From contig FUHX01000045.1 in NCBI GenBank assembly GCA_900163555.1, positions 1-64,000 on the forward strand: a stretch of DNA of 64,000 bases, read 5' to 3'. The notes below the pieces were generated by a model that was not told where the DNA came from, did no database searches, and saw nothing but the letters and a program-made list of their open reading frames with translations. Within the stretch, counting starts at the first letter, position 1. Every line of letters starts with the position of its first letter. Shown here piece by piece: positions 52,573-61,367 of this stretch. A program made the position numbers and the translations under genes. Source of the stretch: Actinomycetales bacterium JB111. GTDB taxonomy: Bacteria; Actinomycetota; Actinomycetes; Actinomycetales; Actinomycetaceae.

Positions 52573-53858
52573 CCGAGCGACACGACGCCGTCGACGTCAT
52601 CCGGACCAAGCGCGACGGGGGCCGCCTCAGCGACGACCAGATCGACTGGGTGGTCGACGCCTACACGCGCGGCGTCGTCGCGGACGAGCAGATGTCCGCC
52701 CTCGCGATGGCGATCCTCCTGGTCGGCATGGACGGCGAGGAGATCTCCCGCTGGACCGCGGCCATGATCGCCTCCGGCGAGCGCATGGACTTCTCCTCGA
52801 TCGGCCGGCCCACCGCGGACAAGCACTCGACCGGGGGAGTGGGCGACAAGATCACGCTGCCCCTCGCGCCGCTGGTCGCGAGCTTCGGGGTCGCCGTGCC
52901 GCAGCTGTCCGGCCGCGGGCTCGGGCACACGGGCGGCACGCTCGACAAGCTCGAGTCGATCCCCGGCTGGCGCGCGTCGCTCACCAACGACGAGCTGTTC
53001 GGCGTCCTCGGCGACGTCGGCGCGGTCATCTGCGCGGCCGGCTCCGGCCTGGCCCCGGCGGACAAGAAGCTCTACGCGCTGCGGGACACGACCGGCACGG
53101 TCGAGGCGATCCCGCTCATCGCGAGCTCGATCATGTCGAAGAAGATCGCCGAGGGCACCGACTCGCTCGTCCTCGACGTCAAGGTCGGCTCGGGCGCCTT
53201 CATGAAGGACATCGACCGTGCGCGCGAGCTCGCGCGCACCATGGTCGGCCTCGGCGAACGCGCGGGCGTGGCCACGACGGCGCTCGTCACCGACATGTCC
53301 ACGCCGCTCGGCCGCACGGTCGGCAACGCCCTCGAGGTCCGCGAGTCCGTCGAGGTCCTGGCCGGGGGAGGGCCCGACGACGTCCGCGAGCTGACGATCG
53401 CCCTCGCCGCCGAGATGCTCGCCGCCGCGGGCCGGGCGGACGAGGACCCGGCAGCGGCCCTCGACGACGGCCGCGCCATGGACTCCTGGCGCCGCATGAT
53501 CGCCGCCCAGGGCGGCGACCCGGACGCCCCCCTCCCGACGGCGACGCACACGCAGGTGGTGACCGCGCCGTCGGACGGGGTGGTCACCTCGCTCGACGCC
53601 TACGGCGTCGGCGTGGCCGCGTGGCGCCTCGGCGCCGGGCGTGCCCGGCAGGGCGACTCGGTGCAGGCCGGGGCGGGCGTGGAGATCCACGCGCGCGTCG
53701 GCGACGCGGTCTCCGCGGGCGACCCGGTCCTCACGCTGCACACGGACACCCCGGAGCGGTTCGCGCGGGCCGAGGAGGCGCTTGAGGGCGCGATCGAGAT
53801 CGGCGCGGGGACGAGCGAGCCCCGATCCGTCGTGCTCGAACGGATCGGGGCCCGGTAG
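52569..53858 (+). CDS. deoA: Thymidine/pyrimidine-nucleoside phosphorylase
   Basis: A 429-residue enzyme that cleaves thymidine, deoxyuridine or uridine with phosphate into base and (deoxy)ribose-1-phosphate. The dimer and catalytic core is intact: IRTKRDGGRLSDDQIDW, the phosphate loop ADKHSTGGVGDKITL (near residue 82), GRGLGHTGGTLDKLES, and SSIMSKKIAEG.DSLVLDVKVGSGAF. The C-terminal barrel-like domain has GVEIHARVGDAV. The deoA versus pdp (pyrimidine phosphorylase) choice is not settled by sequence. GTG 52569 overlaps the cdd stop. The last gene of the salvage operon; it converges on the cyclase gene 15 bases away. Confidence 0.92.
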   Translation: MTERHDAVDVIRTKRDGGRLSDDQIDWVVDAYTRGVVADEQMSALAMAILLVGMDGEEISRWTAAMIASGERMDFSSIGRPTADKHSTGGVGDKITLPLAPLVASFGVAVPQLSGRGLGHTGGTLDKLESIPGWRASLTNDELFGVLGDVGAVICAAGSGLAPADKKLYALRDTTGTVEAIPLIASSIMSKKIAEGTDSLVLDVKVGSGAFMKDIDRARELARTMVGLGERAGVATTALVTDMSTPLGRTVGNALEVRESVEVLAGGGPDDVRELTIALAAEMLAAAGRADEDPAAALDDGRAMDSWRRMIAAQGGDPDAPLPTATHTQVVTAPSDGVVTSLDAYGVGVAAWRLGAGRARQGDSVQAGAGVEIHARVGDAVSAGDPVLTLHTDTPERFARAEEALEGAIEIGAGTSEPRSVVLERIGAR

Positions 53859-53873
53859 CGGGTTTCCGGACTC

Positions 53874-54722
53874 TCAGGTGAGGGCGACCGGCCGGAGCAT
53901 CGAGCCGGTCGCGCCCCTGATCTTCAGGGGGAACGCGAGGAAGAGGAACTCCTCGGGGGCGTCCGCGGCCAGCTCGGACAGCACCATGTTCTCGATGATG
54001 TGGATGCCGTTCTCGATGAGCAGGTGCTCGTGGACCGGGTGCGGGTTGCCCGCCACGGTCGACGGCTGGACCTCGACCGTGGACGTCTCGCCGCCGACCG
54101 CGACGACGCCCGCCGCGGACAGCCGCTGGGCGACCTCGAGGGTGATGCCGCCGCCGTCGCGGGTGAGGAACTGGGCCGTGTCGTCCCAGACGTCCCCGGC
54201 TCCCGTGCGGAACAGGACGACGTCGCCCGGGTTGATGGTCAGCCCGCGACGCTCGACGACGGCGTCGAACTGCTCGACGCCGAACGGTTCGCCGGCGGCG
54301 AGCGGGTGGCCCACCTCCGCCGGGATGTCGATGAGGACGCCGCGGGTGATGATGAGCGGCAGCTCGCTCGCGGAACCCGTCAGCGGGCCGAAGTCGCCGA
54401 GGTCGGTGGCGGCCTTGCCGCAGTACCAGTGCTGGTCCTCGCCGGTTACCGTGTGGCCGAGGGCGTCGATGTGGGTCCCGGAGTGGGTGGTGCCCATGAC
54501 GAGGTCCGAGATCAGGCTGATCGACGGCTCGTTCGGCTCGGGGAACGCCTTGTGGTCCGGCTGGTTCTTCACGCCCTGCGGCGTGCGGTAGGTCATCACC
54601 TGGAAGGCGGGGTGACCGTCCCACAGGGGCATGTCCTGGTCGCGCACCCCCTCGAGGTCGTAGACCTTGCCGGTCGCGGCGAGGGAGAGGGCGCTCAGGA
54701 CGGACTGGGGGGAGTGCGACAT
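53874..54722 (-). CDS. Cyclase-family hydrolase (kynurenine formamidase-like fold)
   Basis: A 282-residue metal-dependent hydrolase of the cyclase family (KynB-type fold). The defining HxGTHxDxxxH motif is H80-S-G-T-H84-I-D86-A-L-G-H90, which forms the metal site. A further GTSE/HLLI segment (VHEHLLIENGIHIIENM) near residue 230 supplies a catalytic His/Glu. Members hydrolyse formylkynurenine, other amides, esters or lactones; the N-terminus is not that of a kynurenine formamidase. Here it ends the operon with a sugar-acid-type dehydrogenase, so lactone or acyl hydrolysis is an inference. ATG 54722 follows GGAG. Confidence 0.8.
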   Translation of the reverse strand: MSHSPQSVLSALSLAATGKVYDLEGVRDQDMPLWDGHPAFQVMTYRTPQGVKNQPDHKAFPEPNEPSISLISDLVMGTTHSGTHIDALGHTVTGEDQHWYCGKAATDLGDFGPLTGSASELPLIITRGVLIDIPAEVGHPLAAGEPFGVEQFDAVVERRGLTINPGDVVLFRTGAGDVWDDTAQFLTRDGGGITLEVAQRLSAAGVVAVGGETSTVEVQPSTVAGNPHPVHEHLLIENGIHIIENMVLSELAADAPEEFLFLAFPLKIRGATGSMLRPVALT

Positions 54723-54768
54723 CGTTGTCTCCGTGTGTGGTGGATGGAGTGTGGTGGGTGGTGGTGGA

Positions 54769-55725
54769 CTACTCGCCGAGCGGGGCGGGCCCGAGCTCGG
54801 CACGCAGGGCGGACAGGCGCTGGTAGGCGCGGTTGCGGTAGGCGATGAGCTCGGCGGTCCGCTCGGCCGGGATGTCGAGGAAGCCGCTGCCGGACTTCAG
54901 GCCGAGCTCGCCGTCGGCGACGTGCTCGGCGAGGGACCTCGGCGCCGCGAGGCGCTCGCCGTAGCCGGCCTCGAGGCTGTCGTAGCTTGCCTTGTAGATG
55001 TCCAGGCCGGCCATGTCGCCGATCGCGAAGGGGCCGAAGAGGGCGAGGCGGAAGCCGAAGGTCGTGGAGACGACGTCGTCGATGGCGCTCGGGGTGGCGA
55101 CGCCCTCCTCGACGAGACGGACGGCCTCCTTGTACAGCGCGAACTGCAGGCGGTTGGCGACGAACCCGGGGGTGTCCGAGACGACGGCCGGGGTCTTGCC
55201 GGCGCGCGCGAGGAGGGCGGAGGAGGCGTCGATGGCCTCCTGCGTCGTCGTGGCGTGGGGGATGATCTCGGCGCCGGGCACGAACGGCGCGGGGTTCATC
55301 CAGTGCACGCCGAGGAACCGCGACGGGTCGGTGAGGCCGTCGGCGATGTCCTTGATCGGCAGCGCGGAGGTGTTCGTGGCGATGATGCCCCGGGCACCCG
55401 CGGCCTCGACCCGCGCGAGGATGTCGCGCTTGATGGTGAGGTCCTCCGGCACGGCCTCCTGGATGTACTCCGCGCCCGCGACGGCCTCCTGGATCGAGGT
55501 GGCCGGGATGAGGCGCTCGCGGATGGTGGCGGTGGCGCCGGCGGGGAACAGGCCCTGCTCCTCGAACGCCTCGGCCTCCGCCACGAGCCGCTCGTAGTTG
55601 GCGGTGGCGACCTCGGCGGAGACGTCGGCCAGGGCGACGTCGACGCCCGCCAGGGCGAGGCACTGGGCGATCCCGCCGCCCATGTAGCCCGAACCGACGA
55701 CGGCTGCCGTGCGGATCTCAGTCAT
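54769..55725 (-). CDS. 3-hydroxyacyl-CoA-dehydrogenase-like NAD enzyme, probable 3-hydroxy-acid/sugar-acid dehydrogenase
   Basis: A 318-residue NAD-dependent dehydrogenase. The Rossmann loop VVGSGYMGGGIAQCL starts at residue 9. The catalytic set S120 (TNTS), H141 in GVHWMNP and E153 in the following AEII correspond to the Ser/His/Glu of 3-hydroxyacyl-CoA dehydrogenases. The 318-residue length, single C-terminal domain and altered HWMNP loop are closer to lambda-crystallin/L-gulonate 3-dehydrogenase and carnitine dehydrogenases than to fatty-acid enzymes. With OtnK and OtnC divergent, a 3-oxidation of a tetronate is likely. It lies between the GntR regulator and the cyclase in one operon. Confidence 0.75.
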   Translation of the reverse strand: MTEIRTAAVVGSGYMGGGIAQCLALAGVDVALADVSAEVATANYERLVAEAEAFEEQGLFPAGATATIRERLIPATSIQEAVAGAEYIQEAVPEDLTIKRDILARVEAAGARGIIATNTSALPIKDIADGLTDPSRFLGVHWMNPAPFVPGAEIIPHATTTQEAIDASSALLARAGKTPAVVSDTPGFVANRLQFALYKEAVRLVEEGVATPSAIDDVVSTTFGFRLALFGPFAIGDMAGLDIYKASYDSLEAGYGERLAAPRSLAEHVADGELGLKSGSGFLDIPAERTAELIAYRNRAYQRLSALRAELGPAPLGE

Positions 55726-55755
55726 GCGTTCTCCTCGATGGGTGTGGGGACACGG

Positions 55756-56553
55756 TCAGATCGTGTCCAGGTCGCCCTCGATGCCGTTGTCCAGCAGGAG
55801 GGTGCGTGCGGTCGCGCGGACGAGTGCCGCGGAGTCCTGATCCAGCGTGAGCGCGAGCCGGCGGACGGCGCGGGCCATGTGGACGTGCATGGTGCGTTCG
55901 GCCGCGGCCTGGTCCTGGTCGCTGATGGCCGCAAAGACGTCGGCGTGCTCGGGGTAGGGGCCGGTCGGGTCGTCGAGCACGTGGAGGCTGCGCGGCACCC
56001 AGTGCTCGGCGATGACCTCGATCTCGGCGTGGAGCCGCGCGAGCACGGTGTTCGAGCAGGACCGGGCGACGATGCGGTGGAACGCGAGGTCGGACGCCAC
56101 GAACTCCTCGCGCGTGCCCGCGGTGCGCATGTCGCCGAGGCACGAGCGCAGGTCGCGCAGGTCGGCCATGCTGCGCCTGGAGGCGGCCAGCCGGGTGACG
56201 GTGACCTCGATGGTCCAGCGGGCGTCGACGACCTGGGCGACGTCCGTGCCGTTGAACGCCGAGAACCAGGCCATGACGTCCGACATGCGCGCGGCGTCGG
56301 CGCCGCGGAAGTAGGTGCCGGAGCCGTGCCGGCTCTCGAGCAGGCCGACGAAGGACAGCTGCGAGATCGCCTCGCGCAGGGCGCCCCGGGAGACGCCGAG
56401 CTCCTCGGTGAGCGCGCGCTCGGCGGGGATCTTCCCGCCCGCGCGCACGCCCTGGGAAAGGAGCAGGGAGACGAGGGCCTGCGCGACGGTGCCCGTCGAG
56501 TCGTCGACCGTTCGACCCGGCGCCGGGGAGAGCGGGTGCGGGATGAAGCTCAT
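55756..56553 (-). CDS. FadR/GntR-family transcriptional regulator
   Basis: A 265-residue regulator. The winged helix at about residues 15-80 reads KIPAERALTEELGVSRGALREAISQLSFVGLLESRHGSGTYF. The C-terminal FCD domain (about 105-240) has the metal- or ligand-binding set DLAFHRIV, HADVFAAI and HVHMARA. FCD regulators commonly bind small organic acids, which fits the neighbouring sugar-acid genes. It heads the minus-strand operon with the dehydrogenase and cyclase, and diverges from otnK. The palindrome in the intergenic region (56589-56612) is a natural operator. Confidence 0.9.
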   Translation of the reverse strand: MSFIPHPLSPAPGRTVDDSTGTVAQALVSLLLSQGVRAGGKIPAERALTEELGVSRGALREAISQLSFVGLLESRHGSGTYFRGADAARMSDVMAWFSAFNGTDVAQVVDARWTIEVTVTRLAASRRSMADLRDLRSCLGDMRTAGTREEFVASDLAFHRIVARSCSNTVLARLHAEIEVIAEHWVPRSLHVLDDPTGPYPEHADVFAAISDQDQAAAERTMHVHMARAVRRLALTLDQDSAALVRATARTLLLDNGIEGDLDTI

Positions 56554-56585
56554 GGCAGAGGAGCATGGGGGAACGCGGACAAAGT

Positions 56586-56616
56586 TGTCAACCACTTCCG
56601 GGAATGTGGTTGTACA
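56586..56616. promoter_or_regulatory. GntR-type operator and -35 in the divergent region
   Basis: CAACCAC (56589-56595) and GTGGTTG (56606-56612) form an inverted repeat within TTGTCAACCAC...GTGGTTGTACA, which matches the TGGTnnnACCA/GTnnnAC style of FadR-type sites. The minus-strand TTGACA (56591-56586) inside it is a perfect -35 for the regulator operon. Binding would block both divergent transcripts. Confidence 0.6.
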
Positions 56617-56679
56617 GTTTGGGGCGGTGGACGACACCGAGACGTCCCCCGACCCCCGACACGCACGAGGTGAAGACCC

Positions 56680-57945
56680 ATGACCCGCATCCGACTGGGC
56701 GTCGTCGCCGACGACGTCACCGGCGCGACCGACCTCGCCGGCCTGGTCGCCCGCTCGGGCCGGCGGGCCGTCCAGGTGTTCGGCGTCCCGGCCCCCGGGC
56801 AGCCCGTCCCGGACTGCGACGTCCTCGTCGTCGCGCTGAAGTCGCGGTCGATCCCGGCGGCCGAGGCCGTCGAGCAGTCCCTCGCGGCCGCCGCGGCGCT
56901 CAGTGACGCCGGGGCCGAGCAGCTCTATTTCAAGTACTGCTCGACGTTCGACTCGACGCCGAGGGGAAACATCGGCCCGGTGCTCGACGCGCTCGCCGAC
57001 CGCGTTGGGCAGGACCTGGTCGTCGTCTCCCCGGCGGCGCCGGTGAACGGCCGGACCATCTACTCCGGCCACCTGTTCGTCGGCGACGTCCTGCTCGAGA
57101 ACTCCCCGCTGCGCCACCACCCGATCAACCCGATGACCCGCTCCGACCTTCGCGTGCTGCTCGAGGAACAGGGCGCCGGTCGCGCCGGACTCGTGCCGCT
57201 GTCCGCCGTGGCGGGCGGCGCCGACGCCGTCCGCCCGGCCCTTGAGGACCTGGAGGCCGACGGCCGCGCGTACGCCGTCGTCGACGCCGTCGCCGAGGGC
57301 GACCTCGATGTCCTGGCCCGCGCCGTCCGCGACGCCCCGCTCGTCTCGGGCGCCGCGGGCCTCGCCGCCGCCATGGGCCGCGACTGGGGCGCCCCGGACG
57401 GGGAGCGGGAGCCCGTCGTCGTGCCGTCCGGGCGCGCCGGGATCGTCTCCGGCTCCTGCTCGGCCCGCACCCAGGAGCAGGTGGCCGCGTACGCCGCGGA
57501 CCACCCGAGCCGCTACATCGACCTGGCCCGCGCCGCTCGGGGCGTCGACGTCGTCGCCGAGGCGCGCGACTTCGTGGCGTCCCTCGGCCCGGACGAGGCG
57601 CCGCTGCTCTACACCACGGCGGACGACCGGACCGTGCGCGCCATCCAGGACGAGGTCGGGGTCGACCGCGCCGCGGCCCTGGGGGAGCGCATCAACGGCG
57701 AGCTCGCGGCCCTCCTCGTGGACCAGGGCTGCGAGCGCGTGATCCTGGCGGGCGGCGAGACCTCGGGGGCCGCCGTCGAGGTCCTCGGCATCGAGTCCGT
57801 GACGATCGGCCCGGAGGTCGCGCCCGGCGTGCCCTGGGTGGTCACGAACGGCGAGAAGCCCCTGGGCCTCGTGCTCAAGTCCGGGAACTTCGGGGAGCCG
57901 GACATGTTCGCCGCCGCGCTCGCCATGACCGACCCGCTGAGCTGA
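56680..57945 (+). CDS. otnK: Four-carbon acid sugar kinase (DUF1537, OtnK-like)
   Basis: A 421-residue kinase that phosphorylates 3-oxo-tetronates (or similar four-carbon acid sugars) with ATP. The N-terminal substrate domain starts GVVADDVTGATDLAGLVARSGR and has KYCSTFDSTPRGNIGPV, and the C-terminal nucleotide domain holds SGSCSARTQEQV and AGGETSGAAVEVLG. These motifs define DUF1537. The next gene is a class II aldolase-type decarboxylase (OtnC-like) ten bases on, as in known tetronate pathways, so the assignment rests on context too. ATG 56680 is behind GGTGAAG. It is divergently controlled by the GntR regulator. Confidence 0.88.
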   Translation: MTRIRLGVVADDVTGATDLAGLVARSGRRAVQVFGVPAPGQPVPDCDVLVVALKSRSIPAAEAVEQSLAAAAALSDAGAEQLYFKYCSTFDSTPRGNIGPVLDALADRVGQDLVVVSPAAPVNGRTIYSGHLFVGDVLLENSPLRHHPINPMTRSDLRVLLEEQGAGRAGLVPLSAVAGGADAVRPALEDLEADGRAYAVVDAVAEGDLDVLARAVRDAPLVSGAAGLAAAMGRDWGAPDGEREPVVVPSGRAGIVSGSCSARTQEQVAAYAADHPSRYIDLARAARGVDVVAEARDFVASLGPDEAPLLYTTADDRTVRAIQDEVGVDRAAALGERINGELAALLVDQGCERVILAGGETSGAAVEVLGIESVTIGPEVAPGVPWVVTNGEKPLGLVLKSGNFGEPDMFAAALAMTDPLS

Positions 57946-57955
57946 GGAGGACCCC

Positions 57956-58603
57956 GTGACCGACCTGTCACCCACGCCGACCGACACCAGGGAGGCGACC
58001 GCCGCGATGGCGGACGCGGGCCGCATGCTCCACCGCCTCGGGCTCTCGCCCGGCACGACCGGCAACATCGCCGTGCGCGCCGCCGACGGCGTCCTGGTCA
58101 CCCCGAGCGGGGCCCGGATGGGCGACCTGGCGGGGGAGACGATGTCGCTGCTCGCGCCGGACGGGACGCTGCTCTCGGGGCCGCGGGCCACCAAGGAGGC
58201 GTTCCTCCACCTGGCGGTCCTGCGCACCCGGCCGGACCTCCACGCGGTCGTCCACGTCCACGCCCCGCACATCACCGCAGTCGCCTGCCTGGACTCCGAG
58301 GACCCGGACCACCCGCTGCGGCCGCACACGGCCTACATCGTCCGGCGGCTCGGCGGCGCGCCGCGGCTGCCGTACGCCCCGCCGGGGGACGAGTCCCTCA
58401 GGTCCGAGGTGGAGCGCATCAGCGCCTCCCACCCGGTGTTCCTGCTCGCGAGCCACGGGTCGGTGTGCGCCTCGGCGAGCCTCGCCGACGCCGTCGCGCT
58501 GACCGAGGAGCTCGAGTCGGCCGCGCAGGCCCAGCTCGCGCTCGGCGCACTTCCCGTCCGCGCGCTTGCCGCGGACCAGCAGCGCGTCGTCGAGGCGCGC
58601 TGA
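57956..58603 (+). CDS. otnC: Class II aldolase/decarboxylase (OtnC-like)
   Basis: A 215-residue zinc aldolase family protein. The phosphate loop GTTGNIAVR near residue 32, TPSGARM, the catalytic Glu in ATKEAFLHLAV, the zinc ligands HVHAPH and a third His in ASHGS are present. OtnC enzymes decarboxylate 3-oxo-tetronate 4-phosphate to dihydroxyacetone phosphate. The third zinc His is followed by GS instead of GV/GP, a minor change. GTG 57956 follows GAGGAGG. It is the second gene of the otnK operon; fuculose-type aldolase is the alternative, less likely by context. Confidence 0.85.
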   Translation: MTDLSPTPTDTREATAAMADAGRMLHRLGLSPGTTGNIAVRAADGVLVTPSGARMGDLAGETMSLLAPDGTLLSGPRATKEAFLHLAVLRTRPDLHAVVHVHAPHITAVACLDSEDPDHPLRPHTAYIVRRLGGAPRLPYAPPGDESLRSEVERISASHPVFLLASHGSVCASASLADAVALTEELESAAQAQLALGALPVRALAADQQRVVEAR

Positions 58604-58698
58604 GGGTCTCGGCCGGCGGGCCCGACGTCGGCACCGGCCACGGCCCGCGGTCACCGGCCTCGGTGGCGGTCCCGGGCGACCGAGGGCACCCTTGACCC

Positions 58699-59595
58699 AT
58701 GGCATCGATCCGGGAGTCGTGGCGGTACCTCACCCTGTCCACGCTGCTCTCGCCGCTCGCCCCGCCGACCCGCGCCGGCGACCTCGCGCGGCGGCTGGCG
58801 ACGGACGTGCTCCCGGAGCGGCTCGCGGGCCGGCTCCCGGACACCGCGCACGCCGCGTCCGCCCACGACGCCCGGGCGCTCGGCGGCACGCCGGCCCGCA
58901 TCGGCGGCGCACGGGCCGTTCAGCGCGACGCCACGACCTGCGGTTCCGCGGCGCTCGTGCACCTGGCCGCGCTCGGCGACCCGGAGCTCGTGCGCTGGAT
59001 CGAGGACGGGACCGCCCCCGCGTCGCCGCGGCCGGAGGTGCCCGACGTTGCGGGCCGCGTCGACCTGGTCGCCTCGGGCATGGAGCTCACCGACCCGGAC
59101 CGTCGCTTCGACGCCGCCCAGCGCGTCGTGAAGTCGGCGACGAGCAGGCGCGCGATCGGGCCGGTCGGCTGGCCCGAGGGCCTGGGCACGCCGCCGTGGA
59201 CCGCGGCGCGCCAGGCGAGGTTCCCGGGCGTGTCCTACCGGGTCGCCCCGGTGGACGACCGCACGGCTCGCGGGGCCGCCGTCCTCGCGGCCGTCCACGC
59301 GGCCACGACCGCGGGGATACCCGTCCCGCTGTACACCTCGGGCGACCTGGGCCGCGGCCTGCGGTTCGCCGTCCCGCGGCACGTCGTCCTCGCCCTGCCA
59401 CAGGGGACCGACGACGACGCCGCGTCCGGTCGGTCGGCGCGCCCGGGCGCGCCGAGCCTCACGATCTACGAGCCGTCGCGCGGCCTGACGCACGTGGTGG
59501 CTCTCGCGGACCTGCTCGCCCGGACGTCGCCGCTGAAGGCGCTCGGCAGCTGGTCGCACGTGGTCGCGGCGCTGCTGCCCCGGCCGGCCGCCTGA
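58699..59595 (+). CDS. Predicted C39-like cysteine peptidase, unknown role
   Basis: A 298-residue protein that I do not recognise as a whole. The stretch AVQRDATTCGSAALVHLAA (Q75, C81) looks like the oxyanion Gln and nucleophile Cys of papain-like/C39 peptidases. Later PRHVVLALPQ (H228) and LTIYEPSRG (E258) are placed where such enzymes have His and Asp. The acidic residue is Glu rather than Asp. Between them lies a long Pro/Arg/Asp-rich helical insert. No signal peptide or ABC partner is seen. ATG 58699 follows TTGACC by four bases. It may be a cytoplasmic protease or a relic fold. Confidence 0.55.
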   Translation: MASIRESWRYLTLSTLLSPLAPPTRAGDLARRLATDVLPERLAGRLPDTAHAASAHDARALGGTPARIGGARAVQRDATTCGSAALVHLAALGDPELVRWIEDGTAPASPRPEVPDVAGRVDLVASGMELTDPDRRFDAAQRVVKSATSRRAIGPVGWPEGLGTPPWTAARQARFPGVSYRVAPVDDRTARGAAVLAAVHAATTAGIPVPLYTSGDLGRGLRFAVPRHVVLALPQGTDDDAASGRSARPGAPSLTIYEPSRGLTHVVALADLLARTSPLKALGSWSHVVAALLPRPAA

Positions 59596-59636
59596 GTCTG
59601 ACCGGCCGAGCCGGGCCGGCCGGCCGGCCCGGCGGG

Positions 59637-61367
59637 CTACAGGCCGATCGCCCGCCCGACGTCCTCGCGCAGGGCGACCATCGCGGTGTCGGCCGCGTCG
59701 CGGGCGGCCTCGACGCCGGCCTCGCCGACCGGCTGGATCACCTCGAGGTAGCACTTGAGCTTCGGCTCGGTGCCGGACGGGCGGATGATCGCCCGGGCGC
59801 CGGACTCCGTCTCCCAGACGACGCCGTCGGTCGGCGGCAACTCGGCGGAGCCGTGGGAGAGGTCGACCGACCGGACGACCGGCGACCCGCCGAGCTCGGT
59901 CGGGCCGTGGGCGCGGACGCGCGCCATGGCCTGGGTGATGAGGCTGAGGTCCGTGACGCGGAAGGTGAGGGGCGCGGTCAGGTGGACGCCGTGCTCGAGG
60001 GCGAGGTCGTCCAGCAGGTCGGCGATCGTCCGGCCGGAGGCCTTCGTGTCGGCCGCGAGGGCGGCCAGCCGGACGGCGGCGGACAGCCCGTCCTTGTCCA
60101 GCACGGCCTCGGGGTCGGTGCAGTAGCCGATGGCCTCCTCGTAGCCGAAGGCGATGCGGTCGGCCCGCGCGATCCACTTGAAGCCCGTGAGCGTCACCTG
60201 GTGGTCGAGCCCGTGGCCGGCCGCGATCTTCCCGAGCATGCGTGAGGAGACCACGGAGCAGGCGAGCACCGGTCGCGAGCCCTCGGGCAGGTCGGTGCCG
60301 CCGAGCTCGCGGGCGGTCTGCTCGCCGAGGAGCGCGCCGATCTCGTCGCCGGTGAGCTGGCGCCAGCCGCCGGCGGTCCGGGGCGAGGGGACGGCCGCCG
60401 AGCAGCGGTCGGCGTCGGGGTCGTTCGCGATGATGAGGTCGGCGCCCGTCGAGCGGGCGAGCTCGATCGCGAGGTCCAGCGCGCCGGGCTCCTCCGGGTT
60501 CGGGAACGCCACCGTGGGGAAGTCGGGGTCCGGCTCCGCCTGCTTCGGCACCTCGTGCAGCTCGGTGACGCCCGTGCGGGAGAGGACCTCGCGGGCGACC
60601 TCGCCGCCGACCCCGTGCATCGACGTGTGCACGACCTTCAGGCCGTCGGCGGCGCCGCGGCTCACGAGCGAGATCACGCGGTCGGCGTACGCGCGCACGG
60701 TGTCCTCGCCGATGGTCTCGAACTCGCCGCGGGGCAGGTCCCGGACGTCGCCGACCGCGGCGATCCTCTCCGCGATGCGGGCGTCCCACGGGGCGACGAT
60801 CTGTGCCCCGCGCTCCGCCTCGGGCACGGACCGCCCGCCGAGGTAGACCTTGTAGCCGTTGTCGCGCGGCGGGTTGTGGGAGGCCGTCACCATGATCCCC
60901 GCGTCCGCGCCGAGGTGACGGACCGAGAAGGCGAGCACCGGCGTCGGGAGGGTGCGCGGGAGGAGGAGGGCGCGCCCGCCCGCCCCGGCGACCACCTCGG
61001 CGGCGTCCTGCGCGAACCGGGCCGACCCGTGCCTCGCGTCGTAGCCGATCGCGACCACCGGGTCCGCGGCCACGTCCTCCTTCAGGGCGGCGACGAGGCC
61101 GGCGGTCGCGCGCAGGACCGTCACGCGGTTCATGCGGGACTCGCCGGCACCGATCTCGCCGCGCAGGCCCGCGGTCCCGAACTGCAGGGGGCCCGAGAAG
61201 CGGCCGGCGAGGTCCGCCGCGGCCTCCGGGTCGCCGGCCGCGCGCGCGATGAGGTCGGTGAGCTCGGCCTTCGTGTCGGGGTCGGGGTCCTGCTCGGCCC
61301 ACGCGGTCGCCCGGGCGACCAGGTCGGCGTCGGGGGTGCGTGCGGCGTCGGCGGGGGCGTCGGTCAT
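59637..61367 (-). CDS. Phosphohexomutase (phosphoglucomutase/phosphomannomutase)
   Basis: A 576-residue alpha-D-phosphohexomutase of the large PMM/PGM type. FGTAGLRGEIGAG is the substrate-loop start, the phosphoserine S163 is in TASHNPPRDNGYKVYL, the metal loop is NDPDADRC, the sugar loop is GYEEAIGY, and the phosphate-binding loop is RPSGTEPKLKCY. All four functional loops are intact. It would supply mannose-1-P for ManC or glucose-1-P for glycogen. ATG 61367 lies six bases after TACGTT (61379-61374) on the minus strand, so it is leaderless. It diverges from the LpdA-like gene. Confidence 0.93.
   Translation of the reverse strand: MTDAPADAARTPDADLVARATAWAEQDPDPDTKAELTDLIARAAGDPEAAADLAGRFSGPLQFGTAGLRGEIGAGESRMNRVTVLRATAGLVAALKEDVAADPVVAIGYDARHGSARFAQDAAEVVAGAGGRALLLPRTLPTPVLAFSVRHLGADAGIMVTASHNPPRDNGYKVYLGGRSVPEAERGAQIVAPWDARIAERIAAVGDVRDLPRGEFETIGEDTVRAYADRVISLVSRGAADGLKVVHTSMHGVGGEVAREVLSRTGVTELHEVPKQAEPDPDFPTVAFPNPEEPGALDLAIELARSTGADLIIANDPDADRCSAAVPSPRTAGGWRQLTGDEIGALLGEQTARELGGTDLPEGSRPVLACSVVSSRMLGKIAAGHGLDHQVTLTGFKWIARADRIAFGYEEAIGYCTDPEAVLDKDGLSAAVRLAALAADTKASGRTIADLLDDLALEHGVHLTAPLTFRVTDLSLITQAMARVRAHGPTELGGSPVVRSVDLSHGSAELPPTDGVVWETESGARAIIRPSGTEPKLKCYLEVIQPVGEAGVEAARDAADTAMVALREDVGRAIGL

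Noticed and set aside
54769-55725. Fatty-acid beta-oxidation assignment for the dehydrogenase
   Set aside because: No acyl-CoA ligase, thiolase or enoyl hydratase nearby; HWMNP loop and sugar-acid neighbours fit better.
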